A stretch of DNA of 64,000 bases, from the NCBI GenBank assembly GCA_016699815.1, contig CP065012.1, positions 372,001 to 436,000 on the forward strand, read 5' to 3'. This DNA comes from Chitinophagaceae bacterium. Its GTDB lineage: Bacteria > Bacteroidota > Bacteroidia > Chitinophagales > Chitinophagaceae. Shown one piece after another: positions 24,262 to 33,820 of this stretch. Under the pieces are notes generated by a model. It was not told the origin of the DNA. It worked only from the letters and a program-made list of their open reading frames with translations, and ran no database searches. Numbering within the stretch: the stretch's first letter is position 1; every line of letters begins with the position of its first letter. The position numbers and the translations under genes are program-made.

Positions 24262-26880
24262 TTACCCTTTTATTGGACTTGCCTGAACCTGCTCATTTCT
24301 AAAAACTACATTTCCATCAAAAGCATCTACCAACACGGGCCTTGTTTTATCTATATCTCCACCTAAAATCTTTTTACTTAAAGGGTTAACTATTTCTTTT
24401 TGAATCAACCTTTTTAAAGGCCTTGCTCCAAATTGCGGATCGTAGCCAAATTCAGCAAGGTAATCGAGTGCATAATCACTGAATTGCAGGTTGATGCCAT
24501 TTTTGGCAACCAGATTTTTGAGTGCTTCCAGTTGTATAAGAATAATTCCTTTAATTTCATTGCGCATCAACGGTTGAAACATGATGATTTCATCTATTCG
24601 GTTGAGCAACTCGGGCCTTAAGGATTGCCTGAGCAGTTCCATCACCTCCGCTTTTGTGCTTTCTACCACTTCTTCTTTGTTTTTTTCATTCAGTTTTTCA
24701 AAGTTTTCCTGTATTATATGGCTGCCCATATTACTCGTCATGATGATAATGGTATTTTTAAAATTTACCACCCTGCCTTTATTATCGGTAAGGCGGCCAT
24801 CGTCCAGTACCTGTAAAAGAACATTAAATACATCGGGGTGCGCTTTTTCAATTTCGTCGAGTAATACTACGGAATAGGGTTTGCGCCTTACTGTTTCGGT
24901 AAGCTGCCCGCCTTCATCGTAACCTACATAGCCGGGAGGCGCACCTACCAGCCTGCTTACAGAATGTTTTTCCTGGTATTCGCTCATGTCAATCCTTGTC
25001 ATCATATTTTCATCGTCAAATAAATATTCGGCAAGCGCTTTTGCCAGTTCGGTTTTACCAACACCTGTAGTTCCCAAAAATATAAAAGAGCCAATTGGTT
25101 TTTTTGCATCTTGCAAACCGGCACGGCTGCGGCGTATGGCATTGCTTACCGCTTCTATAGCTTCCTCCTGCCCTACTACCCTTTTGTGCAATTCATCTTC
25201 AAGGTTTAGCAATTTTTCTCTTTCGGTTTGCAGCATTTTATTTACAGGTATGCCAGTTGCTTTTGCAATGCTTTCGGCAATATCTTCTGCATCTACTTCT
25301 TCTTTAAGCAGCCTTTTTTCTGAAGTTTCTTCCAGTTGTTTTGTCAAAGCATCAATAACTGATTCCTGTTCTTTTACTTTGCCATAGCGTATTTCTGCTA
25401 CCTTACCATACTCACCGTTACGTTCTGCCTGCTCGGCCTCCAGCTTTAATGATTCAATATTTGCCTTACTATTTTGTATTTTATCTACAATTTCTTTTTC
25501 TTCTTTCCATTTGCTTTTATAGGTATCTCTTTCTACTGCAAGGTTGGCAATTTCGGTATTAAGTTCTTTAAGTTTGGCTTCGTCATTTTCTCTTTTTATA
25601 GCTTCCCGTTCAATTTCCAATTGGCGTATCTGCCGTTCCAGCTTATCCAGTTCTTCGGGCATAGAATTCATTTCGAGCCTTAGTTTTGCTGCGCTTTCGT
25701 CTATAAGGTCAATAGCTTTATCGGGCAAAAACCTATCGGTAATATAGCGGTGAGAGAGTTCAACTGCTGCAATAATTGCTTCATCTTTTATGCGTACATG
25801 GTGGTAGGTTTCGTAGCGGTCTTTTAATCCACGCAATATTGAAATTGCATCATCCACATTTGGCTCATTTATCATTACTTTTTGAAAACGGCGTTCCAAC
25901 GCTTTATCTTTTTCAAAAAACTTTTGGTATTCGTTAAGTGTAGTTGCACCTACAGCACGCAACTCGCCACGGGCCAGGGCCGGTTTTAAAATATTGGCTG
26001 CATCCATTGCGCCATCGCCACCACCTGCACCAACCAAAGTGTGTATTTCATCAATAAACAAAATTATTTCCCCATCGCTGCCACTCACTTCTTTCACAAC
26101 TCCTTTTAACCTTTCTTCAAACTCGCCTTTATATTTGGCACCGGCAATCAGTTGCCCCATATCCAGCGCATAAATAATTTTTGATTTTAAGTTTTCCGGT
26201 ACATCGCCATTTACAATACGCATGGCAATACCTTCGGCTATGGCCGTTTTACCAACGCCAGGCTCGCCAACCAATATTGGGTTATTTTTACTCCTGCGGC
26301 TAAGGATATGCAGCGTTCTTCTTATTTCTTCATCACGGCCAATTACCGGATCCAGCTTGCCTGTCCTTGCCAGTTCATTAAGGTTTTTGGCATATTTATT
26401 TAACGCATTAAATTGTGTTTCCTGGGTTTGGGAAGAAACTTTATCACCTTTTCTCAATTCTTTAATTGCCGCAATAAGGCCCTTATCGGTAAGCCCGGCA
26501 TTTTTTAAAATTTTTGCTACTGCATCGTTTCCTTGAACCAGGGCAAGTAAAATATGCTCTGCTGTTACAAATTCATCTCCAAAACTGCTCAATACGGCTG
26601 TAGCACGCATCATTGCAGTATTGGCTTCACGCCCAATTTGCTGTGCTGGCTCCCCAGCAATTTTGGGTAGTTTCAGCAACAGTTCATCTAACTTATTTTC
26701 CAGTAAGTTTACAGTTACGTTGTTCTTTTTTAAGAGATATTCAATTGGAGATTCTTCCATATCCAGCAGGGCTTTTAAAATATGCTCTGTTTCAATAGAA
26801 GGGTTTTGGGCGTTAAATGCCAGTTGCTGCGCCTGTTGAATGGCTTCGGCAGCTTTTATGGTAAAATTATTTAAATTCAT
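24262..26880 (-). CDS. clpB: ATP-dependent disaggregase ClpB
   Basis: Hexameric chaperone that solubilises aggregates with DnaK. At 872 residues it is full length. Seen in order: the N-domain starting MNLNNFTIKAAEAIQQAQ; the first AAA module with Walker A VGEPGVGKTAIAEG and Walker B ILFIDEIHTLVGAGG; a long coiled-coil middle domain (about residues 400-540, KLERQIRQLEIEREAIKRE); the second AAA module with LGTTGVGKTELAKALAEYL, VVLLDEIEKAHPDVFN and the pore loop GAPPGYVGYDEGG; and a C-terminal D2-small domain with FGARPLKRLIQKEI. No CIRCE-like repeat was seen upstream. Confidence 0.98.
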   Translation of the reverse strand: MNLNNFTIKAAEAIQQAQQLAFNAQNPSIETEHILKALLDMEESPIEYLLKKNNVTVNLLENKLDELLLKLPKIAGEPAQQIGREANTAMMRATAVLSSFGDEFVTAEHILLALVQGNDAVAKILKNAGLTDKGLIAAIKELRKGDKVSSQTQETQFNALNKYAKNLNELARTGKLDPVIGRDEEIRRTLHILSRRSKNNPILVGEPGVGKTAIAEGIAMRIVNGDVPENLKSKIIYALDMGQLIAGAKYKGEFEERLKGVVKEVSGSDGEIILFIDEIHTLVGAGGGDGAMDAANILKPALARGELRAVGATTLNEYQKFFEKDKALERRFQKVMINEPNVDDAISILRGLKDRYETYHHVRIKDEAIIAAVELSHRYITDRFLPDKAIDLIDESAAKLRLEMNSMPEELDKLERQIRQLEIEREAIKRENDEAKLKELNTEIANLAVERDTYKSKWKEEKEIVDKIQNSKANIESLKLEAEQAERNGEYGKVAEIRYGKVKEQESVIDALTKQLEETSEKRLLKEEVDAEDIAESIAKATGIPVNKMLQTEREKLLNLEDELHKRVVGQEEAIEAVSNAIRRSRAGLQDAKKPIGSFIFLGTTGVGKTELAKALAEYLFDDENMMTRIDMSEYQEKHSVSRLVGAPPGYVGYDEGGQLTETVRRKPYSVVLLDEIEKAHPDVFNVLLQVLDDGRLTDNKGRVVNFKNTIIIMTSNMGSHIIQENFEKLNEKNKEEVVESTKAEVMELLRQSLRPELLNRIDEIIMFQPLMRNEIKGIILIQLEALKNLVAKNGINLQFSDYALDYLAEFGYDPQFGARPLKRLIQKEIVNPLSKKILGGDIDKTRPVLVDAFDGNVVFRNEQVQASPIKG

Positions 26881-26950
26881 CGTTTAATTTATTGGTGCTT
26901 TTTTAAACTTATTCAACAAATTGGTATCCAAAGCCAAAATATAGGAAATT

Positions 26951-28048
26951 ATGTCGTATAAAACCTTTACAAACTGTCTCTATTGCATACTCATAGCAGG
27001 TTTCATGCTAAATTATCAGCCGGCTTTTAGCCAGGAAAAATTTGTTAAAGTAGGTAATTGGGTAGATGAAAACCTGCAACATCTTGGTGGCAATGCTGTG
27101 ATGCTAATTTATAATAACGGTAAAATTGTTTATGAATATGCTGCATCTAATCAAAATAACGCTGCTCAAAAAGGCAAAAGAAAAAGATTAAGAAAATCGT
27201 TGCGTACGGGAAAAGAGCATGATGCCAACTCAAAAATACTGATTGCCAGTTGCAGCAAATGGCTAAGCGCTGCATTAGTAATGACATTTATAGATGAAGG
27301 CAAATTAAAATTAACGGATAGCATAGGAAAATTTTTACCAGTAATGACGCAAAACGGAAAAGGGAATATTACCATAGCTGAATGCCTGAGCCACACTACA
27401 GGAATAGCAGCAGGTGGATTTAGCCGGAATAAAGAATTTGCATCGGCAAATAGTACAGGTGAAGTAATGGGTTTTATTGCCCAAATGCCCATGGAAGCAG
27501 AACATGGAACCCTATTTCATTACAGCAGCATAGGTCTGCAAATTGCAGCAGCAGTAATTGAAAAAATTACGGGTAATACTTTTCAAAATTTATTTGCCGA
27601 AAGGATTGCCCAAAAATGTAACATGAAAAATACCGACTGGGGCAATAAAAAAATTGCTTTGCCTGCCGGTGGCGCAAGAAGTACGGCAAACGACTATATG
27701 AATTTTTTGGTGATGATATTGCATAAAGGAAATTTTTCGGGGGTTCAGGTGTTGAGCAGCAACTCTGTGCAGCTAATGCAACAAAATTATACCGAAGGGA
27801 AAATTGTAAAAGATTCACCTGCCGGATCATTAAAATGGGGTTACGGCTTAGGCGAATGGATAATGGCTTCCTCCCCAAATGAAAACCCATCGGTAAGCAG
27901 CCCGGGATTATTTGGCAGTTACCCATGGGTAGATAATGAAAAAGGATATGCAGCTTTACTGTTTACTTTTAACTTTAATAGAAAAGACAGGATAAAAAGT
28001 TATACTGCATTAAAAGAAATAGTAGATGAAGCAATAATGGGAAAATAG
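26951..28048 (+). CDS. Class C beta-lactamase-like serine hydrolase
   Basis: A 365-residue secreted protein with an N-terminal signal segment ending near AFSQ. Seen: the nucleophile SxxK motif as SCSKW in IASCSKWLSAALV, the Tyr motif HYSSIGLQIAAAVIEK, CLSHTTGIA between them, and the late LKWGYGLGEW region. This is the fold of class C beta-lactamases, DD-peptidases and esterases (Pfam Beta-lactamase). The third KTG-like motif is not obvious, so real beta-lactam hydrolysis is doubtful; an esterase or peptidase role in the periplasm is more likely. It stands alone, divergent from clpB. Confidence 0.8.
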   Translation: MSYKTFTNCLYCILIAGFMLNYQPAFSQEKFVKVGNWVDENLQHLGGNAVMLIYNNGKIVYEYAASNQNNAAQKGKRKRLRKSLRTGKEHDANSKILIASCSKWLSAALVMTFIDEGKLKLTDSIGKFLPVMTQNGKGNITIAECLSHTTGIAAGGFSRNKEFASANSTGEVMGFIAQMPMEAEHGTLFHYSSIGLQIAAAVIEKITGNTFQNLFAERIAQKCNMKNTDWGNKKIALPAGGARSTANDYMNFLVMILHKGNFSGVQVLSSNSVQLMQQNYTEGKIVKDSPAGSLKWGYGLGEWIMASSPNENPSVSSPGLFGSYPWVDNEKGYAALLFTFNFNRKDRIKSYTALKEIVDEAIMGK

Positions 28049-28243
28049 ATTTTTTTCTGTCGGGTTTATTTCCAAAAGAGGATAGTAACTTATAATTTTA
28101 AGTTGACAATAATATATTTACCCGGCCTCTTTTGTTCTTTTCGATTCTTCCTTAAAGTTTTACGGATAGGATTAACAGTCTTTGTTTTGTATGCAACTAA
28201 ACAAGGCAGAGCAGATTTATACAAAATCTTTAACTATTTACCG

Positions 28244-28251
28244 TAATTTTG
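28244..28251 (+). promoter_or_regulatory. Candidate -7 box
   Basis: TAATTTTG matches TAnnTTTG and lies 19 bases before the ATG at 28270. No TTTG at -33. The 221 bases between the serine hydrolase and this gene hold nothing else recognisable. Confidence 0.4.
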
Positions 28252-28269
28252 ACCTACCCAACTCTGTTT

Positions 28270-29067
28270 ATGAAACGCTTAACAACGCTACTTTTACTAT
28301 TCCCAACCTTGGCACTTGCCCAAAATAAAAGAAAAATTTTTCATGGCATGTATTTACAATGGGGTTACAATAAAGAATGGTACAGCAACAGCAGCATTCA
28401 TTTTAAAATGGCAAATGGCGACAGGTTTATTTTACATGCTGCAAAAGCCCACGATAAACCCGACTATGATGCCATTATAAAAGAGCCGGCACAGGTTTCC
28501 GTACCACAATATAATTATCGCATTGGTTTTTATACCAACAGCAAAAGAACCCAATCCATAGAAATAAATTTCGACCATATTAAATATGTGGTAACCGATG
28601 GCCAAAAAGTACGGGTAACCGGAACAATAAATGGCGTTACTGCCGATGGCGACAGTATTTTAACCGCTGAAAATTTTTTGCACCTTGAACATACCGATGG
28701 AGGCAACCTGCTACATATAAACTATGTACAGCAAAATACTTTGTTTAAAACACGTTCTGGCAAAAGGCAATTGGTAACCCTGCTTTGGAAAGCCGGTGCT
28801 GGCATCAATATTCCCCGTACCGATTTTACCTGGAAGGGCGACAGGCTAAACAATAAATTTCATGTGGCCGGGTACAACATAAGTGCAGAAGCCGGTGCAA
28901 GGCTGTATGCAAGCAGCCGCTTATTTATTGAGTTTACGGGCAAAAGCGGTTTTGTAAAATATGTAAACGCACTGGCCAATACCACACAAACAAGTGGCAA
29001 CAGGGTAAAACACAGCTTTGGTTATTTTGAATTAATTGCAACTGTAGGTTACGATATCCATTTTTAA
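28270..29067 (+). CDS. Putative outer-membrane beta-barrel protein
   Basis: A 265-residue protein with signal peptide MKRLTTLLLLFPTLALAQ. The body alternates hydrophobic and polar residues in strands such as MYLQWGYNKEWY, RIGFYTNSKRTQSIEINFDHIKY, SRLFIEFTGKSGFVKY and a final HSFGYFELIATVGYDIHF, whose C-terminal aromatic residue is typical of outer-membrane barrels. I cannot name the family. The start at 28270 gives a proper signal peptide; the frame is open seven codons upstream. Confidence 0.65.
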   Translation: MKRLTTLLLLFPTLALAQNKRKIFHGMYLQWGYNKEWYSNSSIHFKMANGDRFILHAAKAHDKPDYDAIIKEPAQVSVPQYNYRIGFYTNSKRTQSIEINFDHIKYVVTDGQKVRVTGTINGVTADGDSILTAENFLHLEHTDGGNLLHINYVQQNTLFKTRSGKRQLVTLLWKAGAGINIPRTDFTWKGDRLNNKFHVAGYNISAEAGARLYASSRLFIEFTGKSGFVKYVNALANTTQTSGNRVKHSFGYFELIATVGYDIHF

Positions 29068-29091
29068 AAAAAAATATATAAAACCACCGGG

Positions 29092-29120
29092 AGCCCTGCA
29101 TTGCCGGGGCTTTTGTATTT
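29092..29120 (+). terminator. Probable Rho-independent terminator
   Basis: Stem AGCCC/GGGCT with a loop of about ten bases, followed by TTTTGTATTTTT. It lies 25 bases after the barrel-protein stop and just before queG. Confidence 0.5.
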
Positions 29121-29129
29121 TTACAAACC

Positions 29130-30059
29130 ATGGGCCATCAAAAAAACACAACTTTTATTAAACAAACGGCATTAGCACATGGCTTTGATGCCTGTGGTAT
29201 TGCAAAAGCCGTTTTTTTGGAAGACGATGCCAAAAGGCTGGAAAAATGGCTGCAAAACGGGATGCATGGCAAAATGCAGTACATGGAAAATTATTTTGAA
29301 TTAAGAGTTGACCCATCTAAATTAGTGCCTGGTGCAAAATCGGTTATTACTTTAGTGTATAATTATTTTCCGGGGGAAAAACAAAAAAAGCATTCCCCTA
29401 AAATTTCAAAATATGCATACGGAAACGACTACCATGAAATAATCAAAAAAAAGCTCAACGAATTTTTTCTATGCATTAAAAAAGAATTGGGTGAAATAAA
29501 TGGCCGTGGATTTATTGATAGCGCACCGGTACTGGAACGTACCTGGGCTACAAAAAGCGGGCTGGGCTGGATAGGTAAAAACGGAAACCTTATCAGCAAC
29601 AAAAAAGGATCTTTCTTTTTTATTGCTACTTTAATTATAGATTTGGAACTGGAATATGATGATGAATTTTACAAAGACTATTGCGGTACCTGCACCCAAT
29701 GCATTGACCATTGCCCTACCAAAGCCATATTGCCGGGCAAAGTAATTGACGGCAGTAAATGCATTTCTTATTTTACTATTGAACTTAAAGATGCGCTACT
29801 GCCCGAAAACATGAAAGGTAAATTTGACAACTGGATGTTTGGCTGCGATGTGTGCCAGGATGTTTGTCCCTGGAACAGGTTCAGCACTATTACCCAACAT
29901 GCAGCAATTAAACCAATAAATGAAATTTTAAACTACAGTACAAAAGATTGGGAAGAACTGACAGAAGAAAATTTTAAAACCGTTTTTAAAAACTCGCCAT
30001 TAAAAAGAAGTAAATTTTCGGGCATAAAACGCAACCTGCAATTTTTAAGCAAGCCATGA
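29130..30059 (+). CDS. queG: Epoxyqueuosine reductase
   Basis: Reduces epoxyqueuosine to queuosine in the tRNA wobble position; an iron-sulfur, cobalamin-dependent enzyme. At 309 residues it is the short QueG form. Seen: the catalytic-domain stretch AHGFDACGIAKA, SAPVLERTWATKSGLGWIGK, and the two [4Fe-4S] cysteine clusters CGTCTQCIDHCP and CDVCQDVCPWN. The last 4 bases overlap the start of anmK (ATGA), implying translational coupling. Confidence 0.96.
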   Translation: MGHQKNTTFIKQTALAHGFDACGIAKAVFLEDDAKRLEKWLQNGMHGKMQYMENYFELRVDPSKLVPGAKSVITLVYNYFPGEKQKKHSPKISKYAYGNDYHEIIKKKLNEFFLCIKKELGEINGRGFIDSAPVLERTWATKSGLGWIGKNGNLISNKKGSFFFIATLIIDLELEYDDEFYKDYCGTCTQCIDHCPTKAILPGKVIDGSKCISYFTIELKDALLPENMKGKFDNWMFGCDVCQDVCPWNRFSTITQHAAIKPINEILNYSTKDWEELTEENFKTVFKNSPLKRSKFSGIKRNLQFLSKP

Positions 30060-31246
30060 ACCCATACATAATTAAACTACAAATTATTGCCGGCAAAAAA
30101 AAACGGCATATCATTGGGCTTATGAGCGGCACTTCATTAGACGGGTTGGATATTGCACATTGTACAATAGAAGGTAGTGGAAAAAAAGCAAAAGTTAACC
30201 TGGAGCATTTTATTACTGTACCATACAATACATTTTTTAAAAAACAGGTAAAAGAAATATTTGCAAAGCCCCAAATACCATTTGAGCAATTATGCCTGCT
30301 CCATGCCCATATTGCCCAGGTACATGCAGCCATGGTAAAAAAAGCGCTGAAGCAATGGAAAATAAAACCCAAAACTATTGACCTGATTGCCAGCCATGGC
30401 CAAACGGTTTTTCATGCACCTAAAAATCAGCACAAGAAAAAAAATTTTGGAAATGCAACGTTGCAAATTGGCGATGGCGACCAGCTTGCAGTAAAAACCG
30501 GCATTATTACCCTTAGCGATTTCAGACAAAAACATATTGCTGCCGGTGGTGAAGGCGCTCCCCTGGCTGCATACGGCGATTATTTATTGTTTTCAGAAAA
30601 CGGGAAAAACATTGTGTTGCTTAATATTGGCGGCATTGCCAATTTTACCTGTTTATATGCCAATGGAAAAATTATTAGTTCCGATACCGGCCCGGGAAAT
30701 ATTTTGATGGATAGCTGGGTGAATGAAAAAATAAAAATCCAATCCTTTGATAAAAACGCCGCATTAGCATTAAAAGGTAAAATCCTTCCTGCTTTGCTAA
30801 AGCAGTTAATGCAGCACCCCTATTTTAAATTGCCCTTTTCCAAAACTACCGGCCCGGAAATTTTTAATACAGATTTTATAAAAACAGCTATACAAAAAGC
30901 AAAAGTACCTGAAGAAAATTTACATGATATTTTAGCCACTTTAAACCGCTTTACTGCCGAAACGATAACCGCTGCCCTCAATAAACTTAACCTTAGTTCC
31001 AAAACAAAATTGTATGTGAGTGGCGGTGGCCTGCATAATCCTTTGCTGATGCAAAACCTTAAAATACTCAATCCAATAATGGATTTTCGTGCTACTACCG
31101 AAAAAAATATACTTCCCGATGCCAAAGAAGCGGTATTGTTTGCCCTGCTGGCCAATGAAACACTTTGCGGCAATACCTCAGTATTTAAAAAAGCCGGGAA
31201 AAACTTGCCGGCAATAAATATGGGTAAAATCAGCTTGCCGGCTTAG
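30056..31246 (+). CDS. anmK: Anhydro-N-acetylmuramic acid kinase
   Basis: Phosphorylates anhMurNAc released during cell-wall turnover to MurNAc-6-phosphate, in the cytosol. At 396 residues it is the normal length. Seen: the N-terminal ATP-binding GLMSGTSLDGLDIAHC, the ASHGQTVFHAP motif, IGDGDQLA, GGEGAPLAAYGDYLLF, NIGGIANFT, DTGPGNILMD and the C-terminal VSGGGLHNPLLM. It is coupled to queG by an ATGA overlap and its last 17 bases overlap the stop end of the convergent SRPBCC gene. Confidence 0.95.
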   Translation: MNPYIIKLQIIAGKKKRHIIGLMSGTSLDGLDIAHCTIEGSGKKAKVNLEHFITVPYNTFFKKQVKEIFAKPQIPFEQLCLLHAHIAQVHAAMVKKALKQWKIKPKTIDLIASHGQTVFHAPKNQHKKKNFGNATLQIGDGDQLAVKTGIITLSDFRQKHIAAGGEGAPLAAYGDYLLFSENGKNIVLLNIGGIANFTCLYANGKIISSDTGPGNILMDSWVNEKIKIQSFDKNAALALKGKILPALLKQLMQHPYFKLPFSKTTGPEIFNTDFIKTAIQKAKVPEENLHDILATLNRFTAETITAALNKLNLSSKTKLYVSGGGLHNPLLMQNLKILNPIMDFRATTEKNILPDAKEAVLFALLANETLCGNTSVFKKAGKNLPAINMGKISLPA

Positions 31247-31697
31247 TTGGGTTTTCTAATTTCGTTTTAAGGGCATTTAAGGCTGCTTTATAAGATTCGC
31301 CAATCATTTTTTCGAGAAACAAACCACGAAATTTTTCCCAGGGATACCATTTAAGTTTTGTAAAAGATCGCCATTGCACCTGGTGCCCAAACTGGTTTTC
31401 TACTAAGGGCATAATGCTCAACTGGTTTTCGGTATCATCATTTTTAAATGTGAAAGAGGTAAATGAAACGCTGTATTTTATTACCTGAGTAATTTTTATT
31501 GGTGATTTTGCGACTGCCGGGTTCCAGGCCTCCCATCCTTTTATGGTATTGATGGCTGCAAAAATTTCTTCCTGCGGCGCATTAATCACTACTGCAGAAG
31601 CATTACTTATTTTTGAAGGTATAAACAACGAGATGATGGTAATGAACAAAAAAAGCATTGCCACAACAAATAAAATCCCTTTAATTTTTTGTATCAT
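31230..31697 (-). CDS. Membrane-anchored SRPBCC (START-like) protein
   Basis: A 155-residue protein with one N-terminal transmembrane helix (ILFVVAMLFLFITIISLFI) and then a START-like fold, with AVVINAPQEEIFAAINTIKGWEAWNP as the first strand-helix unit and a C-terminal helix ESYKAALNALKTKLEN. This fold binds hydrophobic ligands, but no ligand can be named. It starts two bases after the permease stop in the same direction, so they are probably co-transcribed. Confidence 0.75.
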   Translation of the reverse strand: MIQKIKGILFVVAMLFLFITIISLFIPSKISNASAVVINAPQEEIFAAINTIKGWEAWNPAVAKSPIKITQVIKYSVSFTSFTFKNDDTENQLSIMPLVENQFGHQVQWRSFTKLKWYPWEKFRGLFLEKMIGESYKAALNALKTKLENPTKPAS

Positions 31698-31698
31698 A

Positions 31699-32805
31699 TT
31701 ATTCCCAGCGGAAAACTTTAATGGCGATAAAATATACAGCCAACCCCCAAATTAACAATATGCCAATTTCTGAACGAACGCCCCAAAGGCTTTGCCCTTC
31801 GAAAGCAACACTACGCATGGCTGTGTTTAAATGCGTAAGCGGCATAATTTTAGCAATAGGCTGTAGCCATTTGGGAAAAACATCAATAGAAAAAAAAGTG
31901 CCCCCCAGCAAAAATTGCGGCATAGTAATAAGATTGGCAAAGGGTGCAATACTGCTGTCGCTTTTAGCAACACCACTTATAATAAACCCAAAACCCATAA
32001 ACACCAGTAATCCCAAAAAACTCAACAGCAACATTTCAAAAAAAGTTTGCACACCATTTACCAAAGTAAATCCAAATAAATAATACCCGGCAAGTATAAT
32101 AATTACCGCCGTTGCCATTTGAAAAACTACACGGCTCAATGCTTCGCCTAATACAATATAAGTGCGGCTAATGGGCGTTGCAAAAAACCGTTTTAAAACC
32201 AGCGTATTCCTTAAATTAAAAAATACAAATGCAAGGCCAAAAACTCCGGCGGTCAACAACGAAAAACCCAATTGCCCGGGCAAAATAAAATCTATGGTTT
32301 TGTATTGCCTAATTTCTTTTATATCCCTTTTATAATCAAAATCGAAAGTTGCATAAGCCGGCCTGTTTTGATACATGCTATTACTGATATGGTTAATGGT
32401 GCTGGCAATAAAATTTTTAAGCTGCGGCCATTTATCATTGCTGGAAGTAGAACTATTTAATGTAACCATAAAAGGAGCCACTGCATTACCCGATTTTTTT
32501 ATTGAAATTGTACCGGCAATTCGCCCTTTAACGACGGCCTCGTTTAACTCCCTTTCTGTTGCATAATTTACAAATTTTATGGCATCGCTGTTTTTTAATT
32601 CGCTAAATAATGCGTTGGCAGTATCGCTGCCTGGTGCCAGTACAATCCGGTAAGATTGCATGCTGCTATTGCCTATAAACCCAAAAACCAGGATAAATAA
32701 AAAAGGGAAAATAAAACTAAACACAATTGCGGAAGGGCTACGTAAAATTGCCCGCAAACTCCCCCTGGTAATGGCCATCATGGCCCTGAACTGGTTGTAT
32801 GCCAT
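31699..32805 (-). CDS. ABC-2 type transporter permease
   Basis: A 368-residue integral membrane protein of the ABC2_membrane_3 type: a first helix at SAIVFSFIFPFLFILVFGFIG, a large extracellular loop (about residues 60-170), then five helices. The last block holds FANLITMPQFLLGGTFFSIDVFPKWLQP and MPLTHLNTAMRSVAF, typical for the family. The open frame extends to 32925, but the ATG at 32805 (MAYNQFRAMMAITRG) gives the usual cytosolic N terminus. The matching ATPase is not adjacent. It diverges from the Xre antitoxin gene. Confidence 0.8.
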   Translation of the reverse strand: MAYNQFRAMMAITRGSLRAILRSPSAIVFSFIFPFLFILVFGFIGNSSMQSYRIVLAPGSDTANALFSELKNSDAIKFVNYATERELNEAVVKGRIAGTISIKKSGNAVAPFMVTLNSSTSSNDKWPQLKNFIASTINHISNSMYQNRPAYATFDFDYKRDIKEIRQYKTIDFILPGQLGFSLLTAGVFGLAFVFFNLRNTLVLKRFFATPISRTYIVLGEALSRVVFQMATAVIIILAGYYLFGFTLVNGVQTFFEMLLLSFLGLLVFMGFGFIISGVAKSDSSIAPFANLITMPQFLLGGTFFSIDVFPKWLQPIAKIMPLTHLNTAMRSVAFEGQSLWGVRSEIGILLIWGLAVYFIAIKVFRWE

Positions 32806-32847
32806 AAAAATTATACTAAAAAAAAACAAAAATATCGTAAAACCAGC

Positions 32848-32866
32848 AAATAATTTGCAATTATTT
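32848..32866. promoter_or_regulatory. Inverted repeat, probable Xre operator
   Basis: Perfect inverted repeat AAATAATT-TGC-AATTATTT in the 89-base gap between the divergent ABC permease and the antitoxin gene, 29 bases before the antitoxin ATG. Xre/ParS-type antitoxins usually repress their own operon through such a site; the assignment is inference. Confidence 0.55.
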
Positions 32867-32894
32867 TGACATTTGTCGTACATTAGCCAGACAC

Positions 32895-33365
32895 ATGACG
32901 CAAAGCATGAAAAAGCCAACATCAAAAGAAGCCACTAAACTTACTCCCGCCAAAATGGAAAAAAAGCAATTATTCGACGGCGAAATGCGCTACCGCAAAG
33001 GTTATATATCCGGGCCGCTGTTAAAAGATTTTACTTTTACGGCCTTTAAAAAAATTGCCGATAAATCCCCTTTCAGCCAAAGTGAATGGGCAATTTTTTT
33101 GCACCTTAGCGAAAGGACACTGCAGCGCTATGCCAAAAGCAACAGTACCTTTGCCGCCATAAATGCCGAGAGGGCTTTGCAAATTGCCCACTTGCTGGAA
33201 GAAGGCAAAAACACTTTTGGCAGCCAGGAACTGTTTTATAGCTGGATAAAGAGCAAACCCTATTCTATTGACGGGGAACTTACCATAGATTCCCTCTCTA
33301 CTTCTCATGGCATTCAACTGGTACTTACACAACTGGGCAGGATACAACACGGTATACTGGCATGA
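32895..33365 (+). CDS. Xre/MbcA/ParS-family antitoxin
   Basis: A 156-residue protein with the layout of antitoxins of RES-domain toxins: a Lys-rich flexible N terminus, a helix-turn-helix (FSQSEWAIFLHLSERTLQRYAK), and a C-terminal toxin-binding domain (ERALQIAHLLEEGKNTFG, then QELFYSWIKSKPYSIDG, a common signature in this family: a Pro-kinked segment after the W). The stop overlaps the ATG of the toxin (ATGA). It probably neutralises the toxin and represses the shared promoter. Confidence 0.85.
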   Translation: MTQSMKKPTSKEATKLTPAKMEKKQLFDGEMRYRKGYISGPLLKDFTFTAFKKIADKSPFSQSEWAIFLHLSERTLQRYAKSNSTFAAINAERALQIAHLLEEGKNTFGSQELFYSWIKSKPYSIDGELTIDSLSTSHGIQLVLTQLGRIQHGILA

Positions 33366-33820
33366 TAGTTTACAGGCTTTGTACACAAAGATACAGCAGC
33401 GACCTTACGGGAAACGGCGCCAAATTATTTGGTGGCAGATGGAATGAGCCGGGCTTTTCTGCTTTATATACTACTGAAAATATTTCGTTGGCAGTATTGG
33501 AGATTTTGGTTCATGCCGGTAATAACCATATCCCTTCGCAATACATGATTTTGAAAATAGAAATTCCTGAGAACTCTTCCGTTATTGCAATTTCAAAAGC
33601 CAAATTGAAAAAAAACTGGAAAGATGATGTGGAAATCAGCAGGTTTATTGGCAATGAATTTATTAAAAACAAACATTCGCTTGTGCTAAAAGTACCTTCG
33701 GCCATTGTGGATGAAGAAAATAACTTTATCCTTAACCCTGCCCACCCCGAAATGAAGAAAGTAAAAATAAAATGGGTAAAACCATTTAGGTTCGATAAAA
33801 GACTTTTAATAAATGAATAA
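33362..33820 (+). CDS. RES-domain toxin (NAD-degrading type)
   Basis: A 152-residue RES-domain protein. Seen: MIVYRLCTQRYSSDLTG with the first Arg, GGRWNEPGFSALYTTENISLAVLEILVHAG with the Arg-Glu pair, and a later Ser region, the three residues after which the domain is named. RES toxins such as MbcT and ParT consume NAD or modify its use; NAD phosphorylase activity is the family expectation. It overlaps the antitoxin by 4 bases and the following folK by 8, so this module is wired into a housekeeping transcript. Confidence 0.88.
   Translation: MIVYRLCTQRYSSDLTGNGAKLFGGRWNEPGFSALYTTENISLAVLEILVHAGNNHIPSQYMILKIEIPENSSVIAISKAKLKKNWKDDVEISRFIGNEFIKNKHSLVLKVPSAIVDEENNFILNPAHPEMKKVKIKWVKPFRFDKRLLINE

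Noticed and set aside
26951..28048. True antibiotic-resistance beta-lactamase
   Set aside because: The SxxK and Tyr motifs are there, but the KTG-type third motif is not clear and the protein fits the wide serine-hydrolase family. Resistance should not be inferred.
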